Shown here: positions 26,415-34,233 of the stretch, piece after piece | How positions within the stretch are numbered: position 1 is the first letter of the stretch | Layout of the letters: each line of letters begins with the position of its first letter | Source: Clostridia bacterium | Lineage (GTDB): Bacteria; Bacillota; Clostridia; UBA1212; UBA1255 | Direction: 5' to 3' | NCBI GenBank assembly: GCA_017560225.1 | Contig: JAFYOJ010000050.1 | Location: 1-34,991 of the forward strand | Length of the DNA stretch: 34,991 nt | Translations under genes and position numbers: made by a program | Notes under the pieces: model-generated | Database searches by the model: none | The model's input: only the letters and a program-made list of their open reading frames with translations | Told to the model about the DNA's origin: nothing

Positions 26415-26939
26415 ATGGCATATAGAAAGTTAGGTCGCAAAGCAGACCAAAGAAAAGCCATGCTCAGAAGCCTGACAACGTCTCTCCTTGAGAACGGCAA
26501 GATCGTTACAACTGAGACAAGAGCAAAAGAAGTACAGAGCATTGTTGAGCGTTTGATCGGAAAGGCAATCCGTGAGGTTGATAATTTCGAGACAAAGCAA
26601 GTTAAGGTAAGCAAGGTTCCTGTGGATTCTAAGGGCAAGAAGATGACCGTTGTTGTTACATCCAAGAACGGCAAGAAGTACACCAAGTACGCTGATCGTG
26701 AAGTTACAACCGAACTTGTTCGCGTTGATAAGCCTTCCAGATTGGCTGCTCGTAAGCTCGCTGCAGAGTGGATCTACAAGACCAAGAATGCAGACGGCGA
26801 GAACTTGAACGTATTGAACAAGTTGTTCGATGAGATCGCTGTTCAGTACAAGGACAAGAAGGGTGGTTACACCAGAATTTACAAGACCGGTGCAAGACGC
26901 GGCGATGCAGCGCCTATGGCAATCTTGGAGCTTGCATAA
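26415..26939 (+). CDS. rplQ: 50S ribosomal protein L17 with internal insertion
   Basis: L17 lies near the tunnel exit. The N-terminal [18 protein letters not shown] and the C-terminal [20 protein letters not shown] are unmistakable. The protein is 174 residues, against about 120 in Bacillus. The extra 50 or so residues lie at about 52-106, a lysine- and valine-rich segment that may form extra beta strands. Similar long L17 forms occur in some Clostridia. It is the last ribosomal gene of the cluster; a terminator follows. Confidence 0.97.
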   Translation: MAYRKLGRKADQRKAMLRSLTTSLLENGKIVTTETRAKEVQSIVERLIGKAIREVDNFETKQVKVSKVPVDSKGKKMTVVVTSKNGKKYTKYADREVTTELVRVDKPSRLAARKLAAEWIYKTKNADGENLNVLNKLFDEIAVQYKDKKGGYTRIYKTGARRGDAAPMAILELA

Positions 26940-26971
26940 TTCAGTTCTGTCTGAGTGATTAAGTTTTGACG

Positions 26972-27012
26972 AAAAGGGCGGACTTCCCATTGTGGATACG
27001 CCCTTTTCTTTA
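26972..27012 (+). terminator. Intrinsic terminator ending the ribosomal cluster
   Basis: AAAAGGGCG (26972-26980) pairs perfectly with CGCCCTTTT (26999-27007), loop 18 bases, followed by CTTTAT. The T tract is short, so some read-through into yhbY is likely; I find no good separate promoter for yhbY. Confidence 0.75.
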
Positions 27013-27031
27013 TACCGAAAGGGAGATTATG

Positions 27032-27421
27032 ATGTTAACAGGAAAAGAGCGGGCACAGTACCGTAAAGAAGCCAACGGCTTAGAAACTATAATGCAGATT
27101 GGTAAAGGTGGTTTGGAAGAAACTTCTATTCGCCAAATTGATGAGGCATTGACAGCACGAGAATTAATTAAGATTCGTGTACTGGAAACATGCAGTGAAT
27201 CTGTGCGTGAAATCGCTACAGCTGCGGCAGAGGCCACCAACAGCGAATGCATCCAAGTGATTGGCTCTAAATTCGTGCTTTGGCGTAAGAAGCCGGAGAA
27301 ACCCATCGTAATCGCACCGGTTGCACCGGCGCCCAAGAAACCGGTAAAGAAACCCTGTGGAAAGGCTGCAAAATTTGCACCGAAGGTGTACACAGGCAAG
27401 AAGAAAACACCGAGAAAATAA
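27032..27421 (+). CDS. yhbY: YhbY family RNA-binding protein (CRM domain)
   Basis: YhbY proteins bind pre-50S particles and act in ribosome assembly. The domain runs from MLTGKERAQYRKEAN through MQIGKGGLEETSIRQIDEAL and ARELIKI to VIGSKFVLWRK (residues 1-88), with the GKGG loop intact. A tail of about 40 residues, rich in Lys, Pro and Ala, makes the protein 129 residues instead of about 97. AAAGGGAG is six bases before ATG 27032; ATG 27029 is also possible. It follows the ribosomal cluster and is convergent with the next gene. Confidence 0.9.
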   Translation: MLTGKERAQYRKEANGLETIMQIGKGGLEETSIRQIDEALTARELIKIRVLETCSESVREIATAAAEATNSECIQVIGSKFVLWRKKPEKPIVIAPVAPAPKKPVKKPCGKAAKFAPKVYTGKKKTPRK

Positions 27422-27436
27422 ATATAGACAGAAAGA

Positions 27437-27480
27437 AAGCCGTTTTACCCGAAACATACAGGGTAGAACGGCTTTTTTGT
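27437..27480 (+). terminator. Terminator between yhbY and the convergent membrane-protein gene
   Basis: A 14-pair stem joins 27437-27450 (AAGCCGTTTTACCC) to 27461-27474, with one G-U pair, a ten-base loop and a T6 tract on the plus strand. The minus strand also has a T-rich flank, so it may serve both genes. Confidence 0.88.
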
Positions 27481-28019
27481 TATTTTTTCTTCCAATCCAA
27501 ACGAATCATGCCCACCAAAATCGATCCCAGAGAGAATGCCTCTGTAAGGAATCCGCCCAAGGAGAAGTTGGCGATGTTGTAGATCAGCCACAAAGGAGAA
27601 CTGATTAGGGAGAAAATACGCACGTGGGCGGCCTTCTTCATGCGGAAGGCGATGGTGGTGGCCACCATGCCGATGACCGGCAAAAGTTCCAAGAGGAAAT
27701 TGCGTAAAATGGGCGTTGTTCCCAATACTGTGAAATTCAACACGTAAACGCCGGCAAAAATTGCGGAGAAAATATATATCCATACGGGATGGGCCGCCCA
27801 AGCCTTTGTATCACGCTTGGCAAAAATCGCGGCGCGCACAATGCCGATGGCGTTCAGAATACCGCCGGTGATGGCACCGATCATAAAAAAGTGGGTGCTG
27901 AATAAAATTGACGAAACGAACTGGAACAGCACGATTTTCTTCTGGGTACGCTGTTGAAAAGAGGAAATTGCCACAATCATAGCAATAATTCCGATTGTTT
28001 GCGCGATAATATCATACAT
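27480..28019 (-). CDS. YgjV-family inner membrane protein
   Basis: A protein of about 179 residues with five or six hydrophobic segments. It resembles the YgjV (Imp-YgjV) family of small membrane proteins: IGIIAMIVAISSFQQRTQKK near the start, QFVSSILFSTHFFMIG, and a C-terminal LISSPLWLIYNI segment. The function of the family is unknown. I place the start at ATG 28019, with GGGGTG about eight bases upstream; a GTG at 28031 would add four residues. It stands alone, convergent with yhbY and divergent from nrdD. Confidence 0.75.
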   Translation of the reverse strand: MYDIIAQTIGIIAMIVAISSFQQRTQKKIVLFQFVSSILFSTHFFMIGAITGGILNAIGIVRAAIFAKRDTKAWAAHPVWIYIFSAIFAGVYVLNFTVLGTTPILRNFLLELLPVIGMVATTIAFRMKKAAHVRIFSLISSPLWLIYNIANFSLGGFLTEAFSLGSILVGMIRLDWKKK

Positions 28020-28037
28020 AAAATTATACACCCCGAC

Positions 28038-28065
28038 GGTTAAATTTAACCTAAACAGTATAGCA
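28038..28065 (-). promoter_or_regulatory. Extended -10 promoter with palindrome at the start site
   Basis: On the minus strand TGCTATACT (28057-28065) is an extended -10 element without a good -35 box. Directly downstream lies a perfect 14-base palindrome, GGTTAAATTTAACC (28038-28051), at the expected transcription start. It may be an operator for the YgjV-like gene. Confidence 0.4.
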
Positions 28066-28119
28066 CAAATTTGACAAAAGAGCCACCGATTTGAAATTGT
28101 AAACTTTGCATTTTACCCG

Positions 28120-28148
28120 TTGACAGAATATCCAAGATATGCTATCTT
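28120..28148 (+). promoter_or_regulatory. Promoter of nrdD-nrdG
   Basis: TTGACA (28120-28125), a 17-base spacer and TATCTT (28143-28148). The distal NrdR-like box lies across its spacer, so repressor binding would block it. Confidence 0.75.
28130..28145 (+). promoter_or_regulatory. Possible distal NrdR box
   Basis: This 16-base stretch matches about 10 of 16 positions of the NrdR consensus acaCwAtATaTwGtgt. Its centre is 32 bases from that of the strong box, the three-helical-turn spacing known for NrdR box pairs. On its own it would not be convincing. Confidence 0.45.
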
Positions 28149-28160
28149 ATAAAAGCTTCG

Positions 28161-28178
28161 CCCACAATATATTGTGGG
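28161..28178 (+). promoter_or_regulatory. NrdR box upstream of nrdD
   Basis: CCCACAATATATTGTGGG is a perfect 18-base palindrome whose core CACAATATATTGTG fits the NrdR box. NrdR represses ribonucleotide reductase genes when dATP is high. The site lies just after the promoter and 38 bases before the nrdD start codon. Confidence 0.85.
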
Positions 28179-28215
28179 ATTGGGAGAGAGAACCAGTACA
28201 AAGGAGAAGAAGACC

Positions 28216-30390
28216 ATGAAGATTATTAAGCGTAACGGGTCGGAAACCGTATTTGATATTACCAAGATTATCGTAGCTATCAGCAAAGCCAATGAAACCG
28301 TTGGTGAAGCGGAGCGTATGACGCCCATGCAGATTCAAAGAATCGCAGATAGCGTAGTCTTGGCTTGTGAGAAATTAGGCCGTTCCCCCAGCGTGGAGGA
28401 AGTACAAGATATGGTAGAGAAGCAGATTATGGCTCACGGAGCATTTGAGGTAGCCAAGTCTTATATTACCTACCGTTACACCCGTACGTTGGTGCGTCAG
28501 TCCAATACTACGGACGATAAGATCCTCAGCTTGATTGAATGTAACAATGAAGAAGCGAAGCAGGAGAACTCCAACAAGAACCCTGTGGTAAACTCTACCC
28601 AGAGAGACTATATGGCCGGCGAAGTGTCCAAGGACATCACCAACCGTATCTTACTGCCTAAAGAAATCGTAGATGCCCACAACGAAGGCATTATCCATTT
28701 CCACGATGCAGACTATTTTGCCCAACACATGCATAACTGTGACTTGGTGAACTTAGAGGATATGCTCCAGAACGGTACGGTTATTACCGGCACGTTAATT
28801 GAGCGCCCCCATAGTTTCTCTACCGCATGTAACATTGCCACGCAGATTATTGCCCAGGTGGCTTCTAACCAGTATGGCGGACAGTCCATTTCGCTTACCC
28901 ATTTGGCGCCCTTCGTACAGGTGAGCCGTGAGAAATTGCGCAAAGCGGTGGAAGAAGAATTGGCGGAAATCGGTGCACAAGTAACCGAAGAGAAGATCAA
29001 TGAAATGACGGAGCGCCGCCTGCGGGAAGAAATCAAGCGCGGCGTACAGACCATTCAATATCAGGTTGTAACGTTGCTCACCACCAACGGTCAGGCTCCC
29101 TTCGTAACCGTATTTATGTACTTGAATGAAGCCAAGAATGAGCAGGAGAAGAAAGACCTTGCTTTGATTATTGAAGAAGTCTTGGCACAGCGTTACCAGG
29201 GTGTTAAGAATGAGCAGGGTGTATGGGTAACTCCTGCATTCCCAAAATTGATTTACGTTTTGGAAGAAGATAATATCACCGAAGATGCACCTTACTGGTA
29301 TCTCACTGAGTTGGCTGCAAAATGTACCGCAAAGCGGATGGTGCCGGATTACATTTCTGAGAAGAAGATGTTGGAGCTGAAAGTGGATAAGAACGGCGAA
29401 GGCCATTGCTACACCTGCATGGGTTGCCGCAGCTTCTTAACCCCTTACGTCGATGAGAACGGCCAGGCGAAATATTACGGCCGTTTCAATCAAGGCGTTG
29501 TAACCATCAGTTTACCGGACGTTGCGCTATCTTCCGGTGGCAATATGGAGAAGTTCTGGAAGATCTTTGACGAGCGTTTGGAACTTTGTCATCAAGCATT
29601 GCTTTGCCGTCACGAGCGTTTGAAAGGTACCCTTTCCGACGCTGCACCGATTTTGTGGCAGTATGGTGCCTGTGCCCGTCTTAAGAAAGGGGAGACCATC
29701 GACAAGCTGTTGTTCGGCGGCTATTCCACCATTTCCTTGGGCTATGCGGGTTTGTATGAGTGCGTAAAATACATGACCGGTAAATCCCATACCGATCCCG
29801 CGGCGACACCTTTTGCCCTGGATGTGATGCAACACATGAACGATGCCTGTGCTAAGTGGAAGAAGCAGCACAATATCGATTTCAGCTTGTATGGAACGCC
29901 CCTGGAGTCTACCACCTATAAGTTCGCAAAGTGCCTGCAAAAGCGTTTTGGCGTCATTGAGGGCATTACAGACAAGGGTTATATCACCAACAGCTATCAC
30001 GTACACGTAACCGAGGAAATTGATGCCTTTAAGAAGTTGGAATTTGAAGCACAATTCCAGCATTTATCTCCCGGCGGTGCCATCAGCTACGTGGAAGTAC
30101 CCAATATGCAGAATAACCTGCCTGCCGTACTTGCGTTAATGAAGTTTATTTATGAGAATATCATTTACGCGGAGCTCAACACAAAGAGCGACTACTGTCA
30201 AGAGTGCGGTTGGGACGGCGAGATTGGCATCCGGGAAGTGGATGGAAAATTAGTGTGGACCTGTCCTCAGTGTGGTAATCAAAATCAGGACAAGATGAAC
30301 GTAGCCCGCAGAACTTGCGGTTATATCGGCACACAGTATTGGAATCAGGGCAGAACCCAGGAAATTAAAGAGCGGGTATTGCATCTGTAA
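28216..30390 (+). CDS. nrdD: Anaerobic ribonucleoside-triphosphate reductase (NrdD)
   Basis: Class III enzyme that makes dNTPs from NTPs without oxygen, using a glycyl radical. The protein is 724 residues. It has an N-terminal ATP cone (about 1-95, KRNGSETVFDITKI) for allosteric control, active-site cysteines in the catalytic barrel, a C-terminal zinc site (CQECGW and CPQCGN) and the radical motif RRTCGYIG with G702. ATG 28216 is nine bases after AGGAG; the longer frame would start upstream of that site. It pairs with its activase nrdG 14 bases downstream. Confidence 0.98.
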   Translation: MKIIKRNGSETVFDITKIIVAISKANETVGEAERMTPMQIQRIADSVVLACEKLGRSPSVEEVQDMVEKQIMAHGAFEVAKSYITYRYTRTLVRQSNTTDDKILSLIECNNEEAKQENSNKNPVVNSTQRDYMAGEVSKDITNRILLPKEIVDAHNEGIIHFHDADYFAQHMHNCDLVNLEDMLQNGTVITGTLIERPHSFSTACNIATQIIAQVASNQYGGQSISLTHLAPFVQVSREKLRKAVEEELAEIGAQVTEEKINEMTERRLREEIKRGVQTIQYQVVTLLTTNGQAPFVTVFMYLNEAKNEQEKKDLALIIEEVLAQRYQGVKNEQGVWVTPAFPKLIYVLEEDNITEDAPYWYLTELAAKCTAKRMVPDYISEKKMLELKVDKNGEGHCYTCMGCRSFLTPYVDENGQAKYYGRFNQGVVTISLPDVALSSGGNMEKFWKIFDERLELCHQALLCRHERLKGTLSDAAPILWQYGACARLKKGETIDKLLFGGYSTISLGYAGLYECVKYMTGKSHTDPAATPFALDVMQHMNDACAKWKKQHNIDFSLYGTPLESTTYKFAKCLQKRFGVIEGITDKGYITNSYHVHVTEEIDAFKKLEFEAQFQHLSPGGAISYVEVPNMQNNLPAVLALMKFIYENIIYAELNTKSDYCQECGWDGEIGIREVDGKLVWTCPQCGNQNQDKMNVARRTCGYIGTQYWNQGRTQEIKERVLHL

Positions 30391-30404
30391 GGATTGAGGG
30401 GAAC

Positions 30405-30929
30405 ATGCATTACGCAGCCATTAAAGATTGTGATATTGCCAACGGCGAAGGGGTTCGGGTGAGCCTCTTCGTTTCCGGTTGTACCAATCATTGCGAAGGT
30501 TGTTTCCAGCCGCAGACCTGGGATTTTGAGTACGGGGAACTTTTTACAGAGGCCACCCAAGAAGAAATCTTGACCATGCTGGATCGCCCTTTCATCCAAG
30601 GTCTGACGCTGCTGGGCGGAGAGCCCTTCGAGCCTGCCAATCAGAAAGAACTGCTGCCCTTTGTGGAGGCGGTACGGGCGCGTTTTGGAGGTAAAAAGGA
30701 TATTTGGGCATTTTCCGGGTTCACTTTGGAAGAAATGCAGAATCCCCAGGCCTATCCTTGTACCCAGGAGACGCCGGCGCTCCTTTCTCTGATCGACGTG
30801 CTGGTAGACGGCCGCTTTGTCTTGGCAGAGAAGGATATTTCTCTTAAATTCCGTGGCTCTCGCAACCAGCGGGTATTAAACCTGCCGGAAACCCTGCGCT
30901 CTGGAAATCCTGTGTTGTATTGTTCGTGA
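30405..30929 (+). CDS. nrdG: Anaerobic ribonucleotide reductase activating protein (NrdG)
   Basis: Radical SAM enzyme that installs the glycyl radical on NrdD. The protein is 174 residues with the cluster motif C26-x3-C30-x2-C33 (SGCTNHCEGC), the adjacent FQPQTWDF, and the SAM-binding GGEPFEP. The initiator is ATG 30405 with GAGGGG upstream. It is the second gene of the nrdDG operon. Confidence 0.97.
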   Translation: MHYAAIKDCDIANGEGVRVSLFVSGCTNHCEGCFQPQTWDFEYGELFTEATQEEILTMLDRPFIQGLTLLGGEPFEPANQKELLPFVEAVRARFGGKKDIWAFSGFTLEEMQNPQAYPCTQETPALLSLIDVLVDGRFVLAEKDISLKFRGSRNQRVLNLPETLRSGNPVLYCS

Positions 30930-30943
30930 ATTTTTGGTATACT
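30915..30943 (+). promoter_or_regulatory. Promoter of the GH20 gene inside the nrdG 3' end
   Basis: TTGTAT (30915-30920), a 17-base spacer and TATACT (30938-30943). It would start transcription near 30950, after the frame's most upstream ATG could be efficiently used, which supports the later start codon. Confidence 0.65.
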
Positions 30944-30980
30944 CTCCCTAATGATTTTTGTAAAAAGGATGGGAGATACA

Positions 30981-32582
30981 ATGACTTCGTTTCGCCGCTT
31001 CGGCACCATGATCGACTGTTCCAGAAATGCTGTGATGAACGTTCCAACCCTGAAGAAGTGGATGGATATTTCGGCAGATTTGGGCTATACCGCTGTTTTC
31101 CTTTATATTGAAGATACTTACGAAATTCCGGAGGAGCCTTTCTTCGGTTATTGTCGTGGCCGATACACCCAAGCAGAACTTCGGGAATTGGATGCGTATG
31201 CAAAGAGCAAGGGCCTGGAATTGATTCCTTGTATGCAGACGCTGGCCCATCTCAATGCGCTGACCCACTGGCCCGCTTATTGGCCTTCCATTGATACCGG
31301 GGATATTCTCCTTGCGGGAGAGGACCGCACCTACGAGCTTATTGATCGTATGTTCGCGTCTTTGGCTTCTTGCTTGTCTACCAAGATTATCAACGTAGGT
31401 ATGGATGAGGCAGAGATGATCGGCCGCGGTAAGTATTACAACAAACACGGCGATCGGGACAAGTCTCAAGTTTTGATTGAGCACGTAAAGAAAATCTGTG
31501 AGATTGCCAAGAAGTATGGCTTCACGTTGTGCATGTGGTCGGATATGTTCTTCAAGTTGGTGGTGGGCGAATATTATAAGGCGACCGAGATCAATGAAGA
31601 AGTTCGGGCACAAATTCCAGAAAATATGCAGTTGGTATACTGGGATTATTATTCTCGGGATAAGAAGCGTTATGACGGCATGATGAAGTCTCACGCAAAG
31701 ATTAAGGACAACACGTGGTTTGCAGGCGGTTTGTGGTCCTGGATCGGGTTTGCACCGGACAACGAGTTTAGTATCCAGGCAACGTCGGCATCCCTTAGCA
31801 TGTGCCGGAAAAACAATATTCAGGATGTATTCCTTACCATGTGGGGCGATAACGGTGGCGAGTGTTCTAAGTTTGCGTTGCTACCCGCGTTGTTCTACGC
31901 TTCTGAAATTGCCAAGGGCAACAGTAAGAAGGGGGATATTAAGAAGAAGTTCCAAGCAAAGTTCGGCATTGCTTTTGATACTTTTATGAATATGGATATG
32001 AAGAAAGGGCTTCGCTTGGGGGATGATCCTGTAAATCCGGATAAGTATTTGTTCTACAACGATCCTTTTACCGGCATCCACGATATTCATTTGTACGGCA
32101 ACGAAGGGGAAATCTTCAAGTCTTTTGCCAAGAAATTGGGCAAGGGGAAGAAGGATCCGGAGTTTGGTTACTTATTTACCAGTATGCAAGCGCTGGCGGA
32201 TTTCCTTTCTGTAAAGGCAGACTTGGGCGTTCGCACTCGCAAGGCGTATGCTTCCCGCGATGCCGGGGAACTGGCGGACGTCATTGCTCGGTATAAATTG
32301 GCTTTGAAGAAGTTAAAGGCATACCACAAGGCGTACAAGGTGCAGTGGTTTAAGGAGAACAAGCCCCACGGCTTCGATATCCAGGATATGCGTATGGGCG
32401 GCCTCATGCAGCGTTTAGAGAGTTGTCGGGAGCGTTTGGAAGCGTATGCTGCCGGTCAAGTGGATTGTATTCCGGAGCTGGAGGAGGCGCAGCTTCCTTT
32501 CATGGTGGATGGTACGGAGTATCGTCCCGGTGCGATTTTGTATAATACCTACGGAGGGTCTTCTACGGCCAACGTGCTGTAA
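30981..32582 (+). CDS. Glycoside hydrolase family 20, beta-N-acetylhexosaminidase-like
   Basis: A 533-residue protein resembling the GH20C type of exo-beta-N-acetylhexosaminidase. Typical barrel segments are LYIEDTYEIP, FGYCRGRYTQAELREL, LIPCMQTLAHLNALTHWP, and the catalytic pair D142-E143 in INVGMDEAEMIGRGKY. There is no signal peptide, so it acts in the cytoplasm, presumably on imported GlcNAc- or GalNAc-containing oligosaccharides. The C-terminal third is helical and lysine-rich. I choose ATG 30981 (GGGAG five bases upstream) over 30969 and 30951. It has its own promoter and no neighbouring sugar transporter. Confidence 0.85.
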   Translation: MTSFRRFGTMIDCSRNAVMNVPTLKKWMDISADLGYTAVFLYIEDTYEIPEEPFFGYCRGRYTQAELRELDAYAKSKGLELIPCMQTLAHLNALTHWPAYWPSIDTGDILLAGEDRTYELIDRMFASLASCLSTKIINVGMDEAEMIGRGKYYNKHGDRDKSQVLIEHVKKICEIAKKYGFTLCMWSDMFFKLVVGEYYKATEINEEVRAQIPENMQLVYWDYYSRDKKRYDGMMKSHAKIKDNTWFAGGLWSWIGFAPDNEFSIQATSASLSMCRKNNIQDVFLTMWGDNGGECSKFALLPALFYASEIAKGNSKKGDIKKKFQAKFGIAFDTFMNMDMKKGLRLGDDPVNPDKYLFYNDPFTGIHDIHLYGNEGEIFKSFAKKLGKGKKDPEFGYLFTSMQALADFLSVKADLGVRTRKAYASRDAGELADVIARYKLALKKLKAYHKAYKVQWFKENKPHGFDIQDMRMGGLMQRLESCRERLEAYAAGQVDCIPELEEAQLPFMVDGTEYRPGAILYNTYGGSSTANVL

Positions 32583-32606
32583 GGACGGTAAAATGGTGTA
32601 AAAATG

Positions 32607-32640
32607 AAAGAGGCTCAAGTGATTGGGCCTCTTTGTGTTT
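32607..32640 (+). terminator. Hairpin terminator after the GH20 gene
   Basis: AAAGAGGC (32607-32614) pairs perfectly with GCCTCTTT (32627-32634), followed by GTGTTT. The T tract is weak. The short AbrB-type gene ends at its 3' side on the other strand. Confidence 0.6.
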
Positions 32641-32758
32641 ATGGCATGAAGATAAGTAAAGGGTCGCCTTCGCGAATCCGCATCGTTCTTCTAATTTCTT
32701 TCGGAATGACGACTTGTCCGAGGTCGTCGATGCGGCGCACTATTTTTGTTGCTTTCAT
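32639..32758 (-). CDS. Very short AbrB/SpoVT-type protein, module copy 1
   Basis: A 39-residue frame, MKATKIVRRIDDLGQVVIPK then EIRRTMRIREGDPLL, which is the N-terminal DNA-binding half of the AbrB/SpoVT swapped-hairpin domain. It stops after GDPLLIFMP, where normal AbrB continues with two more beta strands. GGAG in the inverted-repeat arm is about 13 bases before the ATG, a poor spacing. Copy 2 (34191-34445) encodes nearly the same 35 residues with many synonymous changes, so the protein sequence has been under selection. It could be a functional mini-regulator of the divergent LRR gene or a shortened remnant. Function is inferred. Confidence 0.7.
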   Translation of the reverse strand: MKATKIVRRIDDLGQVVIPKEIRRTMRIREGDPLLIFMP

Positions 32759-32768
32759 AATATATAAT

Positions 32769-32821
32769 AATCTCCTTGCTTTACAAATTTGTACTGTTAG
32801 TATTTGTAAAACAAGGAGATT
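32769..32821. repeat. Large inverted repeat between AbrB-type and LRR genes, copy 1
   Basis: The arm AATCTCCTTGCTTTACAAAT (32769-32788) and the arm at 32802-32821 are reverse complements at 19 of 20 positions, separated by 13 bases that include TGTTAGT. The left arm contains the minus-strand ribosome-binding site. A related repeat lies at the same place in copy 2 (34449-34502). It is probably an operator or RNA switch controlling both directions. Confidence 0.85.
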
Positions 32822-32834
32822 TATACTGTGAGAA

Positions 32835-32863
32835 TTTACTTTTGAAACAAAATATGCCATAAT
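32835..32863 (+). promoter_or_regulatory. Promoter of the LRR gene
   Basis: TTTACT (32835-32840), a 17-base spacer and CATAAT (32858-32863), starting 15 bases after the conserved TTTATACTGT that flanks the inverted repeat. Copy 2 has a promoter at the same relative place. Confidence 0.55.
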
Positions 32864-32904
32864 CTAATTGTAGCATTTGAATATGGCAAGATGAGGGAAA
32901 ACAA

Positions 32905-34233
32905 ATGAATGAAAATGTCGATGTTCCAAAGAAAAAAAAGAAAAGTATTGGGCTTGAGTATGACATAAAAGAGAGTTTAGCTTGGGTAACGGGTATTGGT
33001 ACTTGTGAGGATGCTGATTTAGTTATTCCAACCACGACCGAAGAAGGATATAAAGTGATTGGAATAAGAGGTTTTGCATTTGAAAATTGCAAAAGTATCA
33101 TTAGCGTTGTTGTTCCTAAAACTGTTGAAATTATCGAAGGCTGTGCATTTTCAAATTGTATCAATATAAAATCTGTAAAACTTCACTATGGATTAAAAGA
33201 AATTTGGGGCTTTGCCTTTGAGAATTGCACATCATTAACAAGCATTTCAATACCCTCCTCGGTGATTAATATAGGAAATACGCCTAAAAAAGAAATAAGT
33301 CCAGAGGAAAGAATGTTGCGCGCAATATTTGGTGAAAAAAGCGATGTTGGTAGTGGCAATCCATTTAAAGGTTGTAAAAAGCTTAGAAGCATAAAGGTTA
33401 ATTCAGGGAACCTAAGATATTGTGACTATATAAATTGCCTAATTGATAAACAAAACAAAATCATAGTTTCTGGGTGTAAAACTTCAATTCTTCCTGGGGA
33501 TGACAGGGCTGAAACAATAGGTGATTATGCATTTTATGATTGTGGTGATGCATTTAAAAATGGATTGTATATTTTTGAAACTCCTAAAATAAAAGTAATA
33601 AAAGCATTTGCTTTTTCCAAATGCAATATTGAAAAACTATTTTTTCCCAACACTTTAATTCGAATTGAATGTAGTGCTTTCCGTGATTGTTCAGATATAA
33701 AAGAAATTGTATTTCCAAGCACATTGATGGATATTGGATGGAATGCATTTGAAGGCTGTACTAAATTATATAAAATTGAATATCCTTGTCAAATTGAGTG
33801 TATCGGTTTGGAAGCGTTCAAGGATTGTCACAACTTGACGATTGTTACATATAATGATTTGAGTAGAATTGTGACAATATTGCCTGGAACATATTCGGGT
33901 TGTACAAGTTTGTCGGTAGTTAATTTACCACAAAAGCTCGAGGAAATATGTTGTTATGCATTCAGCGACTGCAAAAATTTGCAGAAAATAGTTTTTCCAA
34001 GCAATTTAAAAGTTATCGGAAAAGAATCTTTTGCTTCGTGCGAACACCTAAGGGATGTATTTATTCCTAAAAGTGTTGAAAACATTGATGCTGATGCCTT
34101 TTTGGATTGCTGGCCGTGGTTAGAAGAAATACATTGTGAAACTAATATAAAACCTGAAAATTGGAACCCAAATTGGAACAGAAAAAGAGATTACGGAACA
34201 TACCACGAAGTCGTTTGGAGTGCAAAAGAGTAG
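32905..34233 (+). CDS. BspA-type leucine-rich-repeat protein, no secretion signal
   Basis: A 442-residue protein made almost entirely of LRR_5 (BspA/Treponema-type) repeats. About a dozen units of around 23 residues follow the pattern AFxxCxxLxxIxxPxxLxxIG, for example AFRDCSDIKEIVFPSTL and AFSDCKNLQKIVFPSNL. The repeats start after an entry segment SIGLEYD...VTGIGTC. Related proteins are usually secreted or cell-surface adhesins, but the N terminus here (MNENVDVPKKKKK) is lysine-rich with no hydrophobic stretch, so it looks cytoplasmic. The gene is much more A+T-rich than its neighbours and uses codons such as AAA, ATA and TTA freely, suggesting transfer. GAGGGA is six bases before the ATG. 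Function is unknown. Confidence 0.88.
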   Translation: MNENVDVPKKKKKSIGLEYDIKESLAWVTGIGTCEDADLVIPTTTEEGYKVIGIRGFAFENCKSIISVVVPKTVEIIEGCAFSNCINIKSVKLHYGLKEIWGFAFENCTSLTSISIPSSVINIGNTPKKEISPEERMLRAIFGEKSDVGSGNPFKGCKKLRSIKVNSGNLRYCDYINCLIDKQNKIIVSGCKTSILPGDDRAETIGDYAFYDCGDAFKNGLYIFETPKIKVIKAFAFSKCNIEKLFFPNTLIRIECSAFRDCSDIKEIVFPSTLMDIGWNAFEGCTKLYKIEYPCQIECIGLEAFKDCHNLTIVTYNDLSRIVTILPGTYSGCTSLSVVNLPQKLEEICCYAFSDCKNLQKIVFPSNLKVIGKESFASCEHLRDVFIPKSVENIDADAFLDCWPWLEEIHCETNIKPENWNPNWNRKRDYGTYHEVVWSAKE

